This document shows, in pieces, positions 54,071 through 63,037 of a DNA stretch of 64,000 nucleotides. Made by a program: the position numbers and the translations under genes. The DNA is taken from the NCBI RefSeq assembly GCF_044336245.1, contig NZ_CP172346.1:5146001-5210000 (forward strand), read 5' to 3'. The notes beneath the pieces are model-generated. The model saw nothing but the letters and a program-made list of their open reading frames with translations, made no database searches and was not told the DNA's origin. The DNA is from Schlesneria sphaerica. GTDB taxonomy: Bacteria; Planctomycetota; Planctomycetia; Planctomycetales; Planctomycetaceae. Each line of letters opens with the position of its first letter. Position 1 is the first letter of the stretch.

Positions 54071-54415
54071 ATGCGAACTTTCTTGATGGCGATTGTTTTC
54101 GCTTGTGCGAGTATGCCGATCAGTTCCACTGCACAGGCCGAGTGTCCTCCGTGGCGTCCCTGCGGTCCCGGGAATTCGTTTGGCGGGAACCGATTGATTC
54201 CTCAGGGGTTCCACGGTGCCGATTTCCGCCCGGCATGTGCCGCCCATGACGCGTGTTACACCGGCAGCGGGATTCCTCGTGCGGAATGTGATCGGCAGTT
54301 CCTCGCAAACATGACCGCCGCCTGTGCCTGTTCCGATCGCCCTCGTGCCTGTCAGCGCAAGGCGCGACTGTACTATGGATTAGCACGGATTTTTGGCGGT
54401 AGCATGTATCGATAG
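54071..54415 (+). CDS. Secreted phospholipase-A2-like small protein
   Basis: A 114-residue protein with a signal peptide (MRTFLMAIVFACASMPISST, cut near AQAE). The core CAAHDACYTGSGIPRAECDRQ carries the PLA2 signature C-x2-H-D-x-C-Y with the catalytic His-Asp. Six or more cysteines spaced through the mature part could form disulphides. PLA2 enzymes cut phospholipids at sn-2, giving a fatty acid and a lysophospholipid. The canonical calcium loop upstream is present only as a Gly/Pro-rich stretch (PWRPCGPGNSFGGN), so activity is not certain. ATG 54071 has GAGG upstream. It lies between the LplT-like gene and glmM (34 bp before it). Confidence 0.75.
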   Translation: MRTFLMAIVFACASMPISSTAQAECPPWRPCGPGNSFGGNRLIPQGFHGADFRPACAAHDACYTGSGIPRAECDRQFLANMTAACACSDRPRACQRKARLYYGLARIFGGSMYR

Positions 54416-54449
54416 GTCGTTTTTTCCACCGGTGATTCAAGGAAGAGAA

Positions 54450-55796
54450 ATGCCAGAACGGATTCTGAGTATCTCGGGTTTACGCGGTGTCATCGGTGAT
54501 GGGCTCGACCCAGAATACGTGACTCGCTTTGCTGCGTCACTCGGAACGATCGTCAACGGAGGGACCGTGGTTCTCTCTCGTGACGGTCGTTCGACGGGTG
54601 AAATGCTGCGGCACGCCGTGCTGGCGGGGTTGTTGTCGACCGGATGCCGTGTGCTGGATCTGGGAATCGCCTCAACCCCGACGTGCGGAGTGATGGTGAC
54701 CGCTTTGAAGGCGGCCGGAGGACTGCAACTCACTGCCAGTCACAACCCGATCGAATGGAATGGTCTCAAACCCTTTTCACCAGAGGGAAGTGTCTTCGAC
54801 AAAAGCACGGGTGAGCGACTGCTGAGCGTGATCAATGGGTCACCGGACTATCGGCCGTGGTCCCGGTTGGGATCCGTGGAGTTCTTTGCTGATCCGACGG
54901 GTGAGCACCAGAGACGTGTCTTCGAACTGATCGACGTCCCTGCCGTGAAGTCTCGCAAGTTCAAGGTCGTGCTCGATTGCAACCATGGTTCCGGCAGTTT
55001 GCTGGGCCCTCAGTTATTGCGTGAGCTCGGTTGTGAAGTCATCGTGATGGGTGGGGTCGCAGACGGGCAATTCGCACATCCCGCCGAACCACTCAAAGAG
55101 AATCTCTCGACCTTGATGTCTGCCGTGGTTGCACACGGGGCCGACGTCGGATTCGCTCAGGACCCCGATGCAGACCGCCTGGCGATTGTCGACAACAAGG
55201 GACGCTACATCGGTGAAGAACTGACGCTGGGGCTGGCGGTCGATCACGTCCTCTCCCGCAAGAAAGGGCCAGTGGTCGTCAATGGTTCTACCAGTCGCGT
55301 GACGGCGGATATCGCCGAGAAGTACGGCTGCCCCTTCTATCGGTCCCACGTGGGGGAAGCCAACGTCGTGGCGAAGATGCGTGAAGTCGGAGCGCTGATC
55401 GGCGGTGAAGGGAATGGGGGGGTGATCGAACCCCAGGTGGGGTTCGTGCGCGACAGTTTCGTCAGTATGGCGTACGTGCTGGACGCACTGGTTGCTCGCG
55501 GGACCACCCTGAACGCATGGATCGAGACGTTGCCCAAGTACACGATCGTCAAGGATAAACTGCATTGCCCGCGTGAACGGGTCGAGCAAGCCTGTGCCGC
55601 CCTGCGCCACGCTTATTCGTCCGCCACCGCGACGGAAGGGGACGGCTTGCGTCTGGACTGGCCTGACCGCTGGGTCCAGGTCCGCGCCAGCAACACTGAA
55701 CCGATCATTCGGGTGATTGCCGAAGCTCCCGACGAAGCGAAAGCCATCGCCCTGTGTGCTGAAGCTGTGGCCCTGGCCAAAAAAGCAGTGGTCTAG
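54450..55796 (+). CDS. glmM: Phosphoglucosamine mutase (phosphohexomutase family)
   Basis: A 448-residue alpha-D-phosphohexomutase. The phosphorylated serine is S97 in LTASHNPIEWNGLKPF. Metal loop DPDADR is at 238-243, sugar loop GGEGNGG near 336, and phosphate loop RASNTEPIIRV near 410. All four are intact. The start IL-SISGLRGVIGDGL fits GlmM-like enzymes, which make glucosamine-1-phosphate for cell-wall and lipopolysaccharide precursors; phosphomannomutase or phosphoglucomutase activity cannot be excluded. The ATG at 54450 has AAGGAAGAG upstream. It starts 34 bp after the PLA2-like gene. Confidence 0.85.
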   Translation: MPERILSISGLRGVIGDGLDPEYVTRFAASLGTIVNGGTVVLSRDGRSTGEMLRHAVLAGLLSTGCRVLDLGIASTPTCGVMVTALKAAGGLQLTASHNPIEWNGLKPFSPEGSVFDKSTGERLLSVINGSPDYRPWSRLGSVEFFADPTGEHQRRVFELIDVPAVKSRKFKVVLDCNHGSGSLLGPQLLRELGCEVIVMGGVADGQFAHPAEPLKENLSTLMSAVVAHGADVGFAQDPDADRLAIVDNKGRYIGEELTLGLAVDHVLSRKKGPVVVNGSTSRVTADIAEKYGCPFYRSHVGEANVVAKMREVGALIGGEGNGGVIEPQVGFVRDSFVSMAYVLDALVARGTTLNAWIETLPKYTIVKDKLHCPRERVEQACAALRHAYSSATATEGDGLRLDWPDRWVQVRASNTEPIIRVIAEAPDEAKAIALCAEAVALAKKAVV

Positions 55797-56253
55797 TCGC
55801 GGGTGAAAAAACTCCTGCGGCACCGCTTAAGTATGGCAACGCTGTTGCAAACGGGGGCTGCATGAATTTCCCTGCGTGTCAGGGAAATCGTCTCGAACCT
55901 CCGCAAAGGACGTCACGCAAGGTGATGAACGTTCGTCGTGCGCCCTTCCAGAAACGCCGGGGCTTGTGATTACAAACTCCTCTCAGTAGTTCTCTCTCGC
56001 ACAATCTGCCGACGCCGTTTGCAGTTCCTTCCGTGTCACATTCGCGAGGTAGTGCAAACGCCCCGTCTCAGAGAACCGCTGGTCCATTCGGTATTGCCTG
56101 ACATGAAGTCTGTTCCAGTAGCCGGTCCTGTCGGAAATCCCCCTTGGGAGAAGGGATCCCGCATCAATCTTTATGGATGCGGTTGTGGTCAAGTTTTCAA
56201 CCGGCGCGAATTCTGTGAGAATCTCAGACGTTCCGATCCAGTTCGAGTCAGGA
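55797..56253. other. Intergenic region between glmM and the GAF-SpoIIE gene
   Basis: About 455 bp with no credible gene or RNA. AGTCAGGA at the right end is the ribosome site of the next gene. Confidence 0.4.
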
Positions 56254-57555
56254 ATGATGACGATGACGACGCAAAGCCGAGTGAATGAGCCGACCACGTG
56301 GCAGGGACGGCTTGATGTGATCGTGGATATGATGCGTGACATGAGTCAGCACACGGATCCTCAGGCGATGGTTAAGTCGTACGGCGAGAAGATTCAGCAG
56401 TTGCTCTCGGTCGACTGTCGTATCTCGATCAGCCGGCGTGGCCTTGAAGCACCCTGGTACCGTGTCACCCGCAACACGTCGTGGTCTCAGGAAATCAATC
56501 CGTGGAAAGAGCCGGATCGGCTTCCGCTGCTGAAGGGGGGCCTGCTGGGACGACTGATTCATGGCGACCAGCCGGTCCTCATCAATGATCTGCAGCTCGA
56601 CCCAGCTGAGCCGGCGTACGAGCTTCTCCAGGGTTATCGATCGTTACTCGCCGTTCCCATGTATGATCAGGGGGTGGCGATGAACATGGTGATCATGCTC
56701 CAGCAGGAGCCGAATGGGTTTGAAGAAGAGCAGATCCCTGATCTCGTCTGGCGCAGTAATCTGTTCGGCCGGGCGACCAGCAACCTGGTGCTGAAGGAAG
56801 AGCTTCGACAGGCCTATCAGGTGCTGGACCGCGAGATGAAAGCGGTCGGGGATATCCAGCGCTCGCTGTTGCCCTCGTCGCTCCCTTCCATCCCGACACT
56901 GGATATCGCCTGCTATTACCAGCCGGCGCAGCGAGCCGGGGGGGACTATTACGACTTCTTCCCCATGCCGGATGGGAAGTGGGGGATTTTCATTGCTGAT
57001 GTCAGCGGCCATGGAACCCCGGCGGCAGTGCTGATGGCGGTGACTCATTGCATTGCTCACACCCATCCAGGTCCCCCATTGCCACCCGGGAAGTTGCTGG
57101 AATACCTGAACTGCCACCTTTGTTCCCGTTACATCGGGACGTCGTCGCGATTTGTGACGGGGTTTTACTGCATCTATGACCCGGCGCGGCGAGTGATCAC
57201 GTACGCATGTGCCGGTCATAATCCACCGAGGCTGAAACGCTGTCAGGATGGCTCGCTGCTGTCGCTTGATCAGGCCCGCGGACTGCCCTTGGGTATCGTG
57301 AAAGAAACTCACTACGAAGAAGCAGAGCTTCAACTGCAGCAGGGGGACCAGATCATTTTTTATACGGATGGCATCACCGAAGCGCAAAGCACCGACGGTA
57401 AGTTCTTCGGCACGGAACGGCTCGATCACGAGTTGGAGAAATGTTCGTTACTGGCCAACGCGCTGCTGAATTCTGTGCTCAGGTCCGTTGAACGATTTGC
57501 CAATGGCCGGCCCGCTGACGACGACCGAACGATGATTGTGGCACGTCTGGTATAG
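56254..57555 (+). CDS. GAF-domain PP2C/SpoIIE-type serine phosphatase
   Basis: A 433-residue cytoplasmic regulator. A GAF-like sensor domain (about 20-180; SVDCRISISRRGLEAPWYRV, VLINDLQLDP, YRSLLAVPMYDQGVAMNMVI) is followed by a linker helix (ELRQAYQVLDREMKAVGDIQ) and a SpoIIE/PP2C phosphatase domain (about 205-433). The latter has RSLLPSSLPSIPTLDIACYY, AGGDYYDFFPMPDGKWGIFI, ADVSGHGTPAAVLMA and FYTDGITEAQ, with the metal aspartates in place. Such phosphatases dephosphorylate STAS proteins in partner switching. The only STAS gene in the window (44.0 kb) lacks the serine, so the target is elsewhere. The start may be any of three clustered ATGs (56254, 56257, 56263). Confidence 0.9.
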   Translation: MMTMTTQSRVNEPTTWQGRLDVIVDMMRDMSQHTDPQAMVKSYGEKIQQLLSVDCRISISRRGLEAPWYRVTRNTSWSQEINPWKEPDRLPLLKGGLLGRLIHGDQPVLINDLQLDPAEPAYELLQGYRSLLAVPMYDQGVAMNMVIMLQQEPNGFEEEQIPDLVWRSNLFGRATSNLVLKEELRQAYQVLDREMKAVGDIQRSLLPSSLPSIPTLDIACYYQPAQRAGGDYYDFFPMPDGKWGIFIADVSGHGTPAAVLMAVTHCIAHTHPGPPLPPGKLLEYLNCHLCSRYIGTSSRFVTGFYCIYDPARRVITYACAGHNPPRLKRCQDGSLLSLDQARGLPLGIVKETHYEEAELQLQQGDQIIFYTDGITEAQSTDGKFFGTERLDHELEKCSLLANALLNSVLRSVERFANGRPADDDRTMIVARLV

Positions 57556-57676
57556 CCCTGTCCCACTTTTGTCACGAATGACGGATGACTGAATCCCGAG
57601 CAGGTCCGCCAACAGCGGGAATGGCTCTTCGAGAAAGACTTTTCTCCGGTTCCGAAGTTTTGTCGTGTTTCCGGCT

Positions 57677-59794
57677 TTAATCTTCAGAGGTACCATTCGT
57701 GACAGGCTCCGCTGGATTTGTGGGAATCTCTGGCGCCGATGGCTCTGAGGGAGTTGCGGGGGGCTCAACAGTTGGTATTTCTTCGAACTTTGACTCTTCG
57801 CGAAGTACGGGGGCTTCCAGTGTCTGGAACTTCCAGAATCGTCGTAGTCCGGTGGGCAAATCAGGGGCTTCGCCTGAGTCCAATTGCTGATATTGATCGC
57901 GAACTGTCCCGTCTGAGAATTTCTCTGAGAACTTGTCATTCTCAATGGACCAGCGGAACCATTTGCCGCGACGACCCATAGTGATTCGAAGTGGCAGAAT
58001 GCTGGCTTTCCAGCCTAAAAGCTGCGGATAACGTGCGTAGAGGCCGAATTCATGTCGTTGCTCTCCACCCATGGGACTCATTCCCCCCGGCATTGCTGGC
58101 GGCATATTCGATGCTCCTCCCATCATTGCACCCATACCCATTCCCATGCCTCCTGACGCCATCATTTCCATCGCCGCTTCTGACGCACGTTGACTGCTCG
58201 AGTCAATGAGCGGTGGAGGCTGGGTGAGTTCGGAATAGAGCGGCAAGGTGTTTCGGAGGAATTTCTGTTGGGGCCGGGAAAGTTGCGAGTCGAGCGCGGT
58301 CCAGAGTTCATTCTCGAGTTCAGCGACTTCGTCGGGGAACGGCGCAATTTCAGCGAGAACCGTTTGATCTTTTCGTCTTTCAAACTTCGTATGGGTCTTT
58401 TCCAAGGCAAGATAACGGTCGTGTACCTTGCTCAGGATTTCGTTGACACTCTGCCGATGCTCCGACGTGAGGACTTCTGTTGCAAAATTCGGGTTTAATC
58501 GAGGTTTCTCATCGGAGAATTGAACGATGGCAAGAGCTTCATTGGGGTCGTCACTTATGGATTGGTCGTCCGATGCGGGTTGCCCATCAGGATTTTGCTG
58601 AAGAGCCGGGGGAGAAATCGTGCTCATACGCAGTAGCTGGAGACTCAGATTGTTCTTTTCATTCTGAAGTTCATTAATCGTCTTCTGAAGCTTCGCATAA
58701 TTTGTGACAGGAAACGGAGGTATCATTTTGAACAGAGCGATCGCGAGCAATCCCCCGAGAATCGCAAGGCTGAGCCAGAAACGTTTTTGAGCCCAACTCA
58801 TCTTTTGCTTCTCCTGAGGGGAGATGACAGGGGAACGGATCGATTCGACGTCGCATTTGACTTCGCTTGCCTGCTGATAGCGGCGGTTCGGCTCTTTCTC
58901 GAGCGTTCTCAGAACAACTTCATCCAGGCGAACGTCGAGCTGATATTTCTGTGACGGAGGGGCGAAACGACCGAGCGGGAGTTCGCCCGTCAGGAGTTCG
59001 TAGAAAACAACTCCCAGCGAAAAGATGTCGGCGCGATGATCGACGCTGCGAGTCCCCTCCATCTGTTCCGGAGCCATATACATCGGCGTCCCCATCACCT
59101 GGTGCGTGCCCGTCAGCATGGGGACGTCAGCAGGACCTCCCAGCAGTTTTGCCAGACCAAAGTCGGCGATTTTCACGCGACCCCGTTTGTCGATCAGAAT
59201 GTTCTCGGGCTTAATGTCCCGATGCACGACCCCTTCTTCGTGGGCGAACTGTAACGCGTCACAGATCTGCGTCACGATACCCAACGCGTCGGCTGACGTG
59301 ATCTGGCCAGCTCGCAAGGCCTGTCTGAGAGTGACGCCATCGACATATTCCATCAGCAGGAAATAAACACCATCCCGCTGTCCAAACTCGTAGACGATGA
59401 CAATATGCTGATGGCCCAGCAGGGCCAGTGCCCGCGCTTCACGCTGAAATCGTTCGGCAAAATTGGGGTCCTGCGCCACTTCTTCGGGCAGGATTTTGAG
59501 CGCGGCCCGGCGGTCCAGGTCCCGTTGCCGGACCTTGTAGACTGCACCCATGCCACCTTGACCCAGGAGTTCCAGAATTTCGAGCTGGGGAAACCGGGGG
59601 GCCAGTTCTGCCGGGGTGGGGGGAATCCAGCTGCGGCGATTTCCGGAATGAGAGCGAGAGCTGTCTGATGCCGCACCGCTCATGAAGGTGCTGGGTGAGA
59701 GACCCTGCTGCAACAGACAGGCCGGGCAGACTCCCGACTGAAAGTTGGCAGGTAACTCGTTTCCACAACGAGGGCATTTTTCGGATTCGCTCAT
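57677..59794 (-). CDS. Membrane Ser/Thr kinase with zinc ribbon and Met/Gly-rich outer domain
   Basis: A 705-residue protein. A short zinc ribbon (C7-x2-C10, C23-x2-C26) opens it. The kinase domain (about 71-335) has GQGGMG, K100 in RRAALKILPEEV, HRDIKPENIL with D193, DFG at 211-213 and APEQ; all catalytic residues are present. A membrane helix (about 350-370, FWLSLAILGGLLAIALFKMI) is followed by a coiled coil (LQKTINELQNEKNNLSLQLL), a helical domain, and a run of about 38 residues (about 540-577) with some twelve Met among Gly/Ala. A final domain includes LPLRITMGRRGKWFRWSIEN. ATG 59794 has AGG upstream. It is divergent from an ECF sigma gene, its likely partner. Confidence 0.9.
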   Translation of the reverse strand: MSESEKCPRCGNELPANFQSGVCPACLLQQGLSPSTFMSGAASDSSRSHSGNRRSWIPPTPAELAPRFPQLEILELLGQGGMGAVYKVRQRDLDRRAALKILPEEVAQDPNFAERFQREARALALLGHQHIVIVYEFGQRDGVYFLLMEYVDGVTLRQALRAGQITSADALGIVTQICDALQFAHEEGVVHRDIKPENILIDKRGRVKIADFGLAKLLGGPADVPMLTGTHQVMGTPMYMAPEQMEGTRSVDHRADIFSLGVVFYELLTGELPLGRFAPPSQKYQLDVRLDEVVLRTLEKEPNRRYQQASEVKCDVESIRSPVISPQEKQKMSWAQKRFWLSLAILGGLLAIALFKMIPPFPVTNYAKLQKTINELQNEKNNLSLQLLRMSTISPPALQQNPDGQPASDDQSISDDPNEALAIVQFSDEKPRLNPNFATEVLTSEHRQSVNEILSKVHDRYLALEKTHTKFERRKDQTVLAEIAPFPDEVAELENELWTALDSQLSRPQQKFLRNTLPLYSELTQPPPLIDSSSQRASEAAMEMMASGGMGMGMGAMMGGASNMPPAMPGGMSPMGGEQRHEFGLYARYPQLLGWKASILPLRITMGRRGKWFRWSIENDKFSEKFSDGTVRDQYQQLDSGEAPDLPTGLRRFWKFQTLEAPVLREESKFEEIPTVEPPATPSEPSAPEIPTNPAEPVTNGTSED

Positions 59795-59813
59795 GGCAAG
59801 ACCTGTGGGTGAG

Positions 59814-59841
59814 ATACAGAAGAAATGAGTCTCTTCTGTAT
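59814..59841. promoter_or_regulatory. Perfect 10-8-10 inverted repeat between the kinase and ECF genes
   Basis: ATACAGAAGA (59814-59823), eight bases, TCTTCTGTAT (59832-59841). It lies 20 bp upstream of the kinase ATG and about 255 bp upstream of the ECF start. It could be an operator for the divergent pair or a leader hairpin of the kinase mRNA. Confidence 0.6.
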
Positions 59842-60095
59842 TAAGAAGGATCTTCAACAAAACGTTACAAAGAATCCTGCCATCGGTGTCGAATTCGGGA
59901 GGTATTCTTCCATCGCGGTGGCTTTCTTCCACCGATCATCCCCCGATGGCGGAGTTGCGTTCCGCGATCGCGCACACCAGAGTTTGCGTCTTTAATCGTG
60001 ATCTTGCAGTGATCCCTGGCAAAATATCATTCGAATGTCTCATTCGCGTGGGTATGTTATGCTCATGATCGATCGACCGAAGCAGTGGAAACACC

Positions 60096-60866
60096 ATGTC
60101 TCGTCATTCTTCGTTTGCAATGGGACAGTCGGCGCGGTTTGCGACCACGCGGTGGAGTCTGGTCTTGTCTGCCAAGGATCGCCCGACGGCAGACGCGCGA
60201 ACGGCGCTGGCAGATCTGTGCCGGGCTTACTGGTATCCGTTGTATGCGCTGCTGCGTCGGCGTTGCCGGGACAGGCATGAGGCTCAGGACCTGACTCAGG
60301 AATTCTTCGCGAAACTGCTCGAACAGGACTTTCTCAAGAACATCGACCCTGCCAAAGGGCGATTCCGGGCGTTCCTGCTGGCAGCGGTCGAACACTTTCT
60401 CTGCAACCACTGGGACCAGCAAAATGCCGTGAAGCGAGGAGGAGGTCGACGAGGCGTGTCGCTCGATCTCCTGCCGTTCGATTGGGAATCGGGCGAGTCC
60501 CGTTTTTTGACGGAGCCATCGCACGAGATCACTCCTGAGCGGTTGTTCGAGCGGCAATGGGCGCTGGCCTTGCTTGAGCGAGTTCTTGATCGTCTGCGGG
60601 ATGAGTACCGCGGGGCACAGAAACAGGCCCTGTTCGAAACTCTGCAGCCGTTTCTGACAGTCGATCAGGACTCGATCCGTTACGCGGACGTGGCTGCGGA
60701 ACTCAACACGACAGAAGCGGCCGCGCGTGTTGCCGCACATCGACTGCGTAAACGTTATCGGGCTCTGCTGCGGGATGAGATCGCCCAGACTGTCGCGACG
60801 AAAGCCGATATCGAGGATGAACTTCGCTATTTGTTTGTCGTTCTCAGTTCCCCCCACTCGAAGTGA
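60096..60866 (+). CDS. ECF-type sigma-70 factor, second locus
   Basis: A 256-residue sigma factor. Region 2 (about 30-110) includes YWYPLYALLRRRCRDRHEAQ, DLTQEFFAKLLEQDFLKNI and GRFRAFLLAAVEHFLCNHWD. Region 4 (about 195-240) includes YADVAAELNTTEAAARVAAH then RLRKRYRALLRDEIA. A longer linker between them, with WESGESRFLTEPSHEITPER, is typical of ECF groups found in planctomycetes and acidobacteria. No zinc-finger anti-sigma gene is adjacent; the divergent kinase is the likely controller. ATG 60096 follows GGAA closely. Confidence 0.88.
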   Translation: MSRHSSFAMGQSARFATTRWSLVLSAKDRPTADARTALADLCRAYWYPLYALLRRRCRDRHEAQDLTQEFFAKLLEQDFLKNIDPAKGRFRAFLLAAVEHFLCNHWDQQNAVKRGGGRRGVSLDLLPFDWESGESRFLTEPSHEITPERLFERQWALALLERVLDRLRDEYRGAQKQALFETLQPFLTVDQDSIRYADVAAELNTTEAAARVAAHRLRKRYRALLRDEIAQTVATKADIEDELRYLFVVLSSPHSK

Positions 60867-61174
60867 TTCGGCAACGGATCCGGCGCAGGTGGGGAATTGT
60901 GCTCGTCTAGCCAGAGGATCAGTGTCTGGGCCAACGAGACTCCATCGAGCAGCCAACCTTCAGAGTCTCATAACCCGGTGGGTACTGGTTGAGTTTCACG
61001 CGGGCCATGCGATATGGTCACCTGTCGCGATGGTCGCCCGTCGTGGCACAGCGCTCGTCTTGGTGAGCGGCGTCGGTCAATTCGGCGTTCGTGCACAACG
61101 GCGATTCATCGCACCGGATGCACATTAATCGATTGAAAACAGCAAGCAGGAAATTCCCAACTGAGGAGTCATCA
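60867..61174. other. Intergenic region before the sulfatase gene
   Basis: About 310 bp. GAGGAG near its right end is the sulfatase ribosome site. Nothing else is recognised. Confidence 0.4.
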
Positions 61175-62839
61175 GTGAGAGTCTCATTACGGTCTGCACC
61201 GCATCTCTCGGGTACGGAGGTCCCTCGAGGAGAGGTGATCAAGCGCTGGCTGGGGTATCTGGTTGCGGTTTTGTGTCTGGCAGCAGGCAGTTTGTCTGCC
61301 GCCGAAGGCAAACGGCCCAACGTGCTCATCATCGTGGCGGATGATCTGGGTTACTCGGACCTGGGATGCTATGGAGGTGAGATCGAGACCCCGCAGCTTG
61401 ATCGGCTCGCAGCGAATGGGCTCAAGTTTTCGCAGTGTTACAGCACGGGGCGATGCTGGTCTTCGCGGGCGGCGATTCTTACCGGCTATTACGCGCAACA
61501 GGTACGTCGCGATTCGATGCCGAAGGTCCCCAGTGCCGGAGGCCGCGGGATTCGGCCCGGTTGGGCGCAACTTCTTCCGACCATGCTGAGGGAGCAGGGC
61601 TATCGAAGCTACCATTCGGGCAAATGGCACATCGATGGCTCGCCGATGAAGAATGGCTTCGACCATGCCTATACGATCGAAGACCATGACCGATATTTCT
61701 ATCCGCAGAATCACACGGAGGATGATCAACGTCTGCCCGCCGTCCCCCGCGATTCCGGGTTCTACCTGACCAACGCCATCGCCGACCATTCGATCAAGGT
61801 CCTGAAGGAACACGCCCGGCAGTTCAGCGATCAACCGTTCTTTCAGTATCTGTGCTTCACGGCGCCCCACTTTCCGCTGCATGCACTGCCCGAGGACATC
61901 GCCCGGTATCGCAATCGGTATCTGGCCGGTTGGGACGTCTTGCGATCGGAACGATTTGCCCGCCAGCGAGAGCTGGGGCTGATCAACTGCGATCTGGCTC
62001 CCCGGCTGGAAAATTCGGCACCTCGCTGGAATCCGACCGAAGCAGTCCTTCATGAGAAAGTGGGCCCCGGTGAAATTGGTCGCGCTGTGGCCTGGAACGA
62101 TTTGACGGAAGAGCAGCGTCTGTTCCAGGCCGAAAAGATGGCCATCCATGCGGCGATGGTTGATCGAATGGACCGCGAGATTGGCCGCGTTATCGATCAA
62201 CTGAGGGAGATGAAGGTTCTCGACAATACACTGATCATGTTCGTCTCCGACAACGGAGCGAGCGCAGAGCAGATTATTCGCGGCGACGGCCACGATCCGA
62301 AAGCTCCACTGGGATCCGGTCGGTCGTATCTGGGACTGGGACCCGGCTGGTCCACAATGTCCAATTCTCCGTTCCGCATGCACAAATCCTGGGTGCACGA
62401 AGGGGGGATCTCAAGCCCGTTAATTGTTCACTGGCCTGAGGGAATCACCGAAAAGGGGACTCTTCGCCACACTCCGGCGCACCTCGTGGATCTCGTTCCG
62501 ACCGTGCTCGAAGTGACGGGAGCAAAGCGGCCGGAAACGTGGAACGGGAAGCCTGTTCCAGCACCGCCAGGGACAAGTCTCATTCCGGCATTCGCACAGG
62601 ATGTGACCGTTCCACACGAGTATCTGTGGTGGTTCCATGAGGGAAATCGGGCCGTCCGCGTAGGTGACTGGAAAATCGTCTCCTGGGGGGTGGAGGGAGC
62701 CTGGGAACTGTTTGACCTGAAAGCAGATCGAAGCGAAACCCGGAATCTGGCAATGCAGTTTCCCGAGAAGCTTTCAGAACTTCAGAAGCTCTGGGAAGCA
62801 AAACTGGAAGAGTTCCAAACCCTCAGCCAGGAAGATTGA
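61175..62839 (+). CDS. Exported sulfatase-family protein with atypical CWSSR site
   Basis: A 554-residue sulfatase. The leader ends VLCLAAGSLSAAEG, followed by RPNVLIIVADDLGYSDLGCY with the metal aspartates. The active-site motif is C94 in CWSSRAAILTGYY: the cysteine and arginine that formylglycine formation needs are present, but the third place is Ser where Pro or Ala is usual. Later signatures GKWHIDG, APHFPLHAL and MFVSDNGAS are intact. It removes sulfate from sulfated polysaccharides or related esters, a common planctomycete trait. The GTG at 61175 has GAGGAG 6 bases upstream; GTG 61235 would give a shorter signal peptide. Earlier ATGs lack a ribosome site. Confidence 0.88.
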   Translation: MRVSLRSAPHLSGTEVPRGEVIKRWLGYLVAVLCLAAGSLSAAEGKRPNVLIIVADDLGYSDLGCYGGEIETPQLDRLAANGLKFSQCYSTGRCWSSRAAILTGYYAQQVRRDSMPKVPSAGGRGIRPGWAQLLPTMLREQGYRSYHSGKWHIDGSPMKNGFDHAYTIEDHDRYFYPQNHTEDDQRLPAVPRDSGFYLTNAIADHSIKVLKEHARQFSDQPFFQYLCFTAPHFPLHALPEDIARYRNRYLAGWDVLRSERFARQRELGLINCDLAPRLENSAPRWNPTEAVLHEKVGPGEIGRAVAWNDLTEEQRLFQAEKMAIHAAMVDRMDREIGRVIDQLREMKVLDNTLIMFVSDNGASAEQIIRGDGHDPKAPLGSGRSYLGLGPGWSTMSNSPFRMHKSWVHEGGISSPLIVHWPEGITEKGTLRHTPAHLVDLVPTVLEVTGAKRPETWNGKPVPAPPGTSLIPAFAQDVTVPHEYLWWFHEGNRAVRVGDWKIVSWGVEGAWELFDLKADRSETRNLAMQFPEKLSELQKLWEAKLEEFQTLSQED

Positions 62840-63037
62840 AGCCACAGGAAACGTCGTCACGCTCTGAATGGGGTGACGCCGTTCGCATGACCTGGAAAAG
62901 CGACGTTGTTGCGAATGCGAAAATGCGATCGCGGAGCGTGATTCTGGAAAAACTTCTGGCGACGTGCTCGTCCCGGCGACCGCATCAATGCGGAAACCGG
63001 GGTGGACCGGCACGACACACTGCACGTTCCTGAGGGA

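Noticed and set aside
61187..62398. 403-residue minus-strand open frame
   Set aside because: Antisense to the sulfatase with all its motifs on the plus strand.
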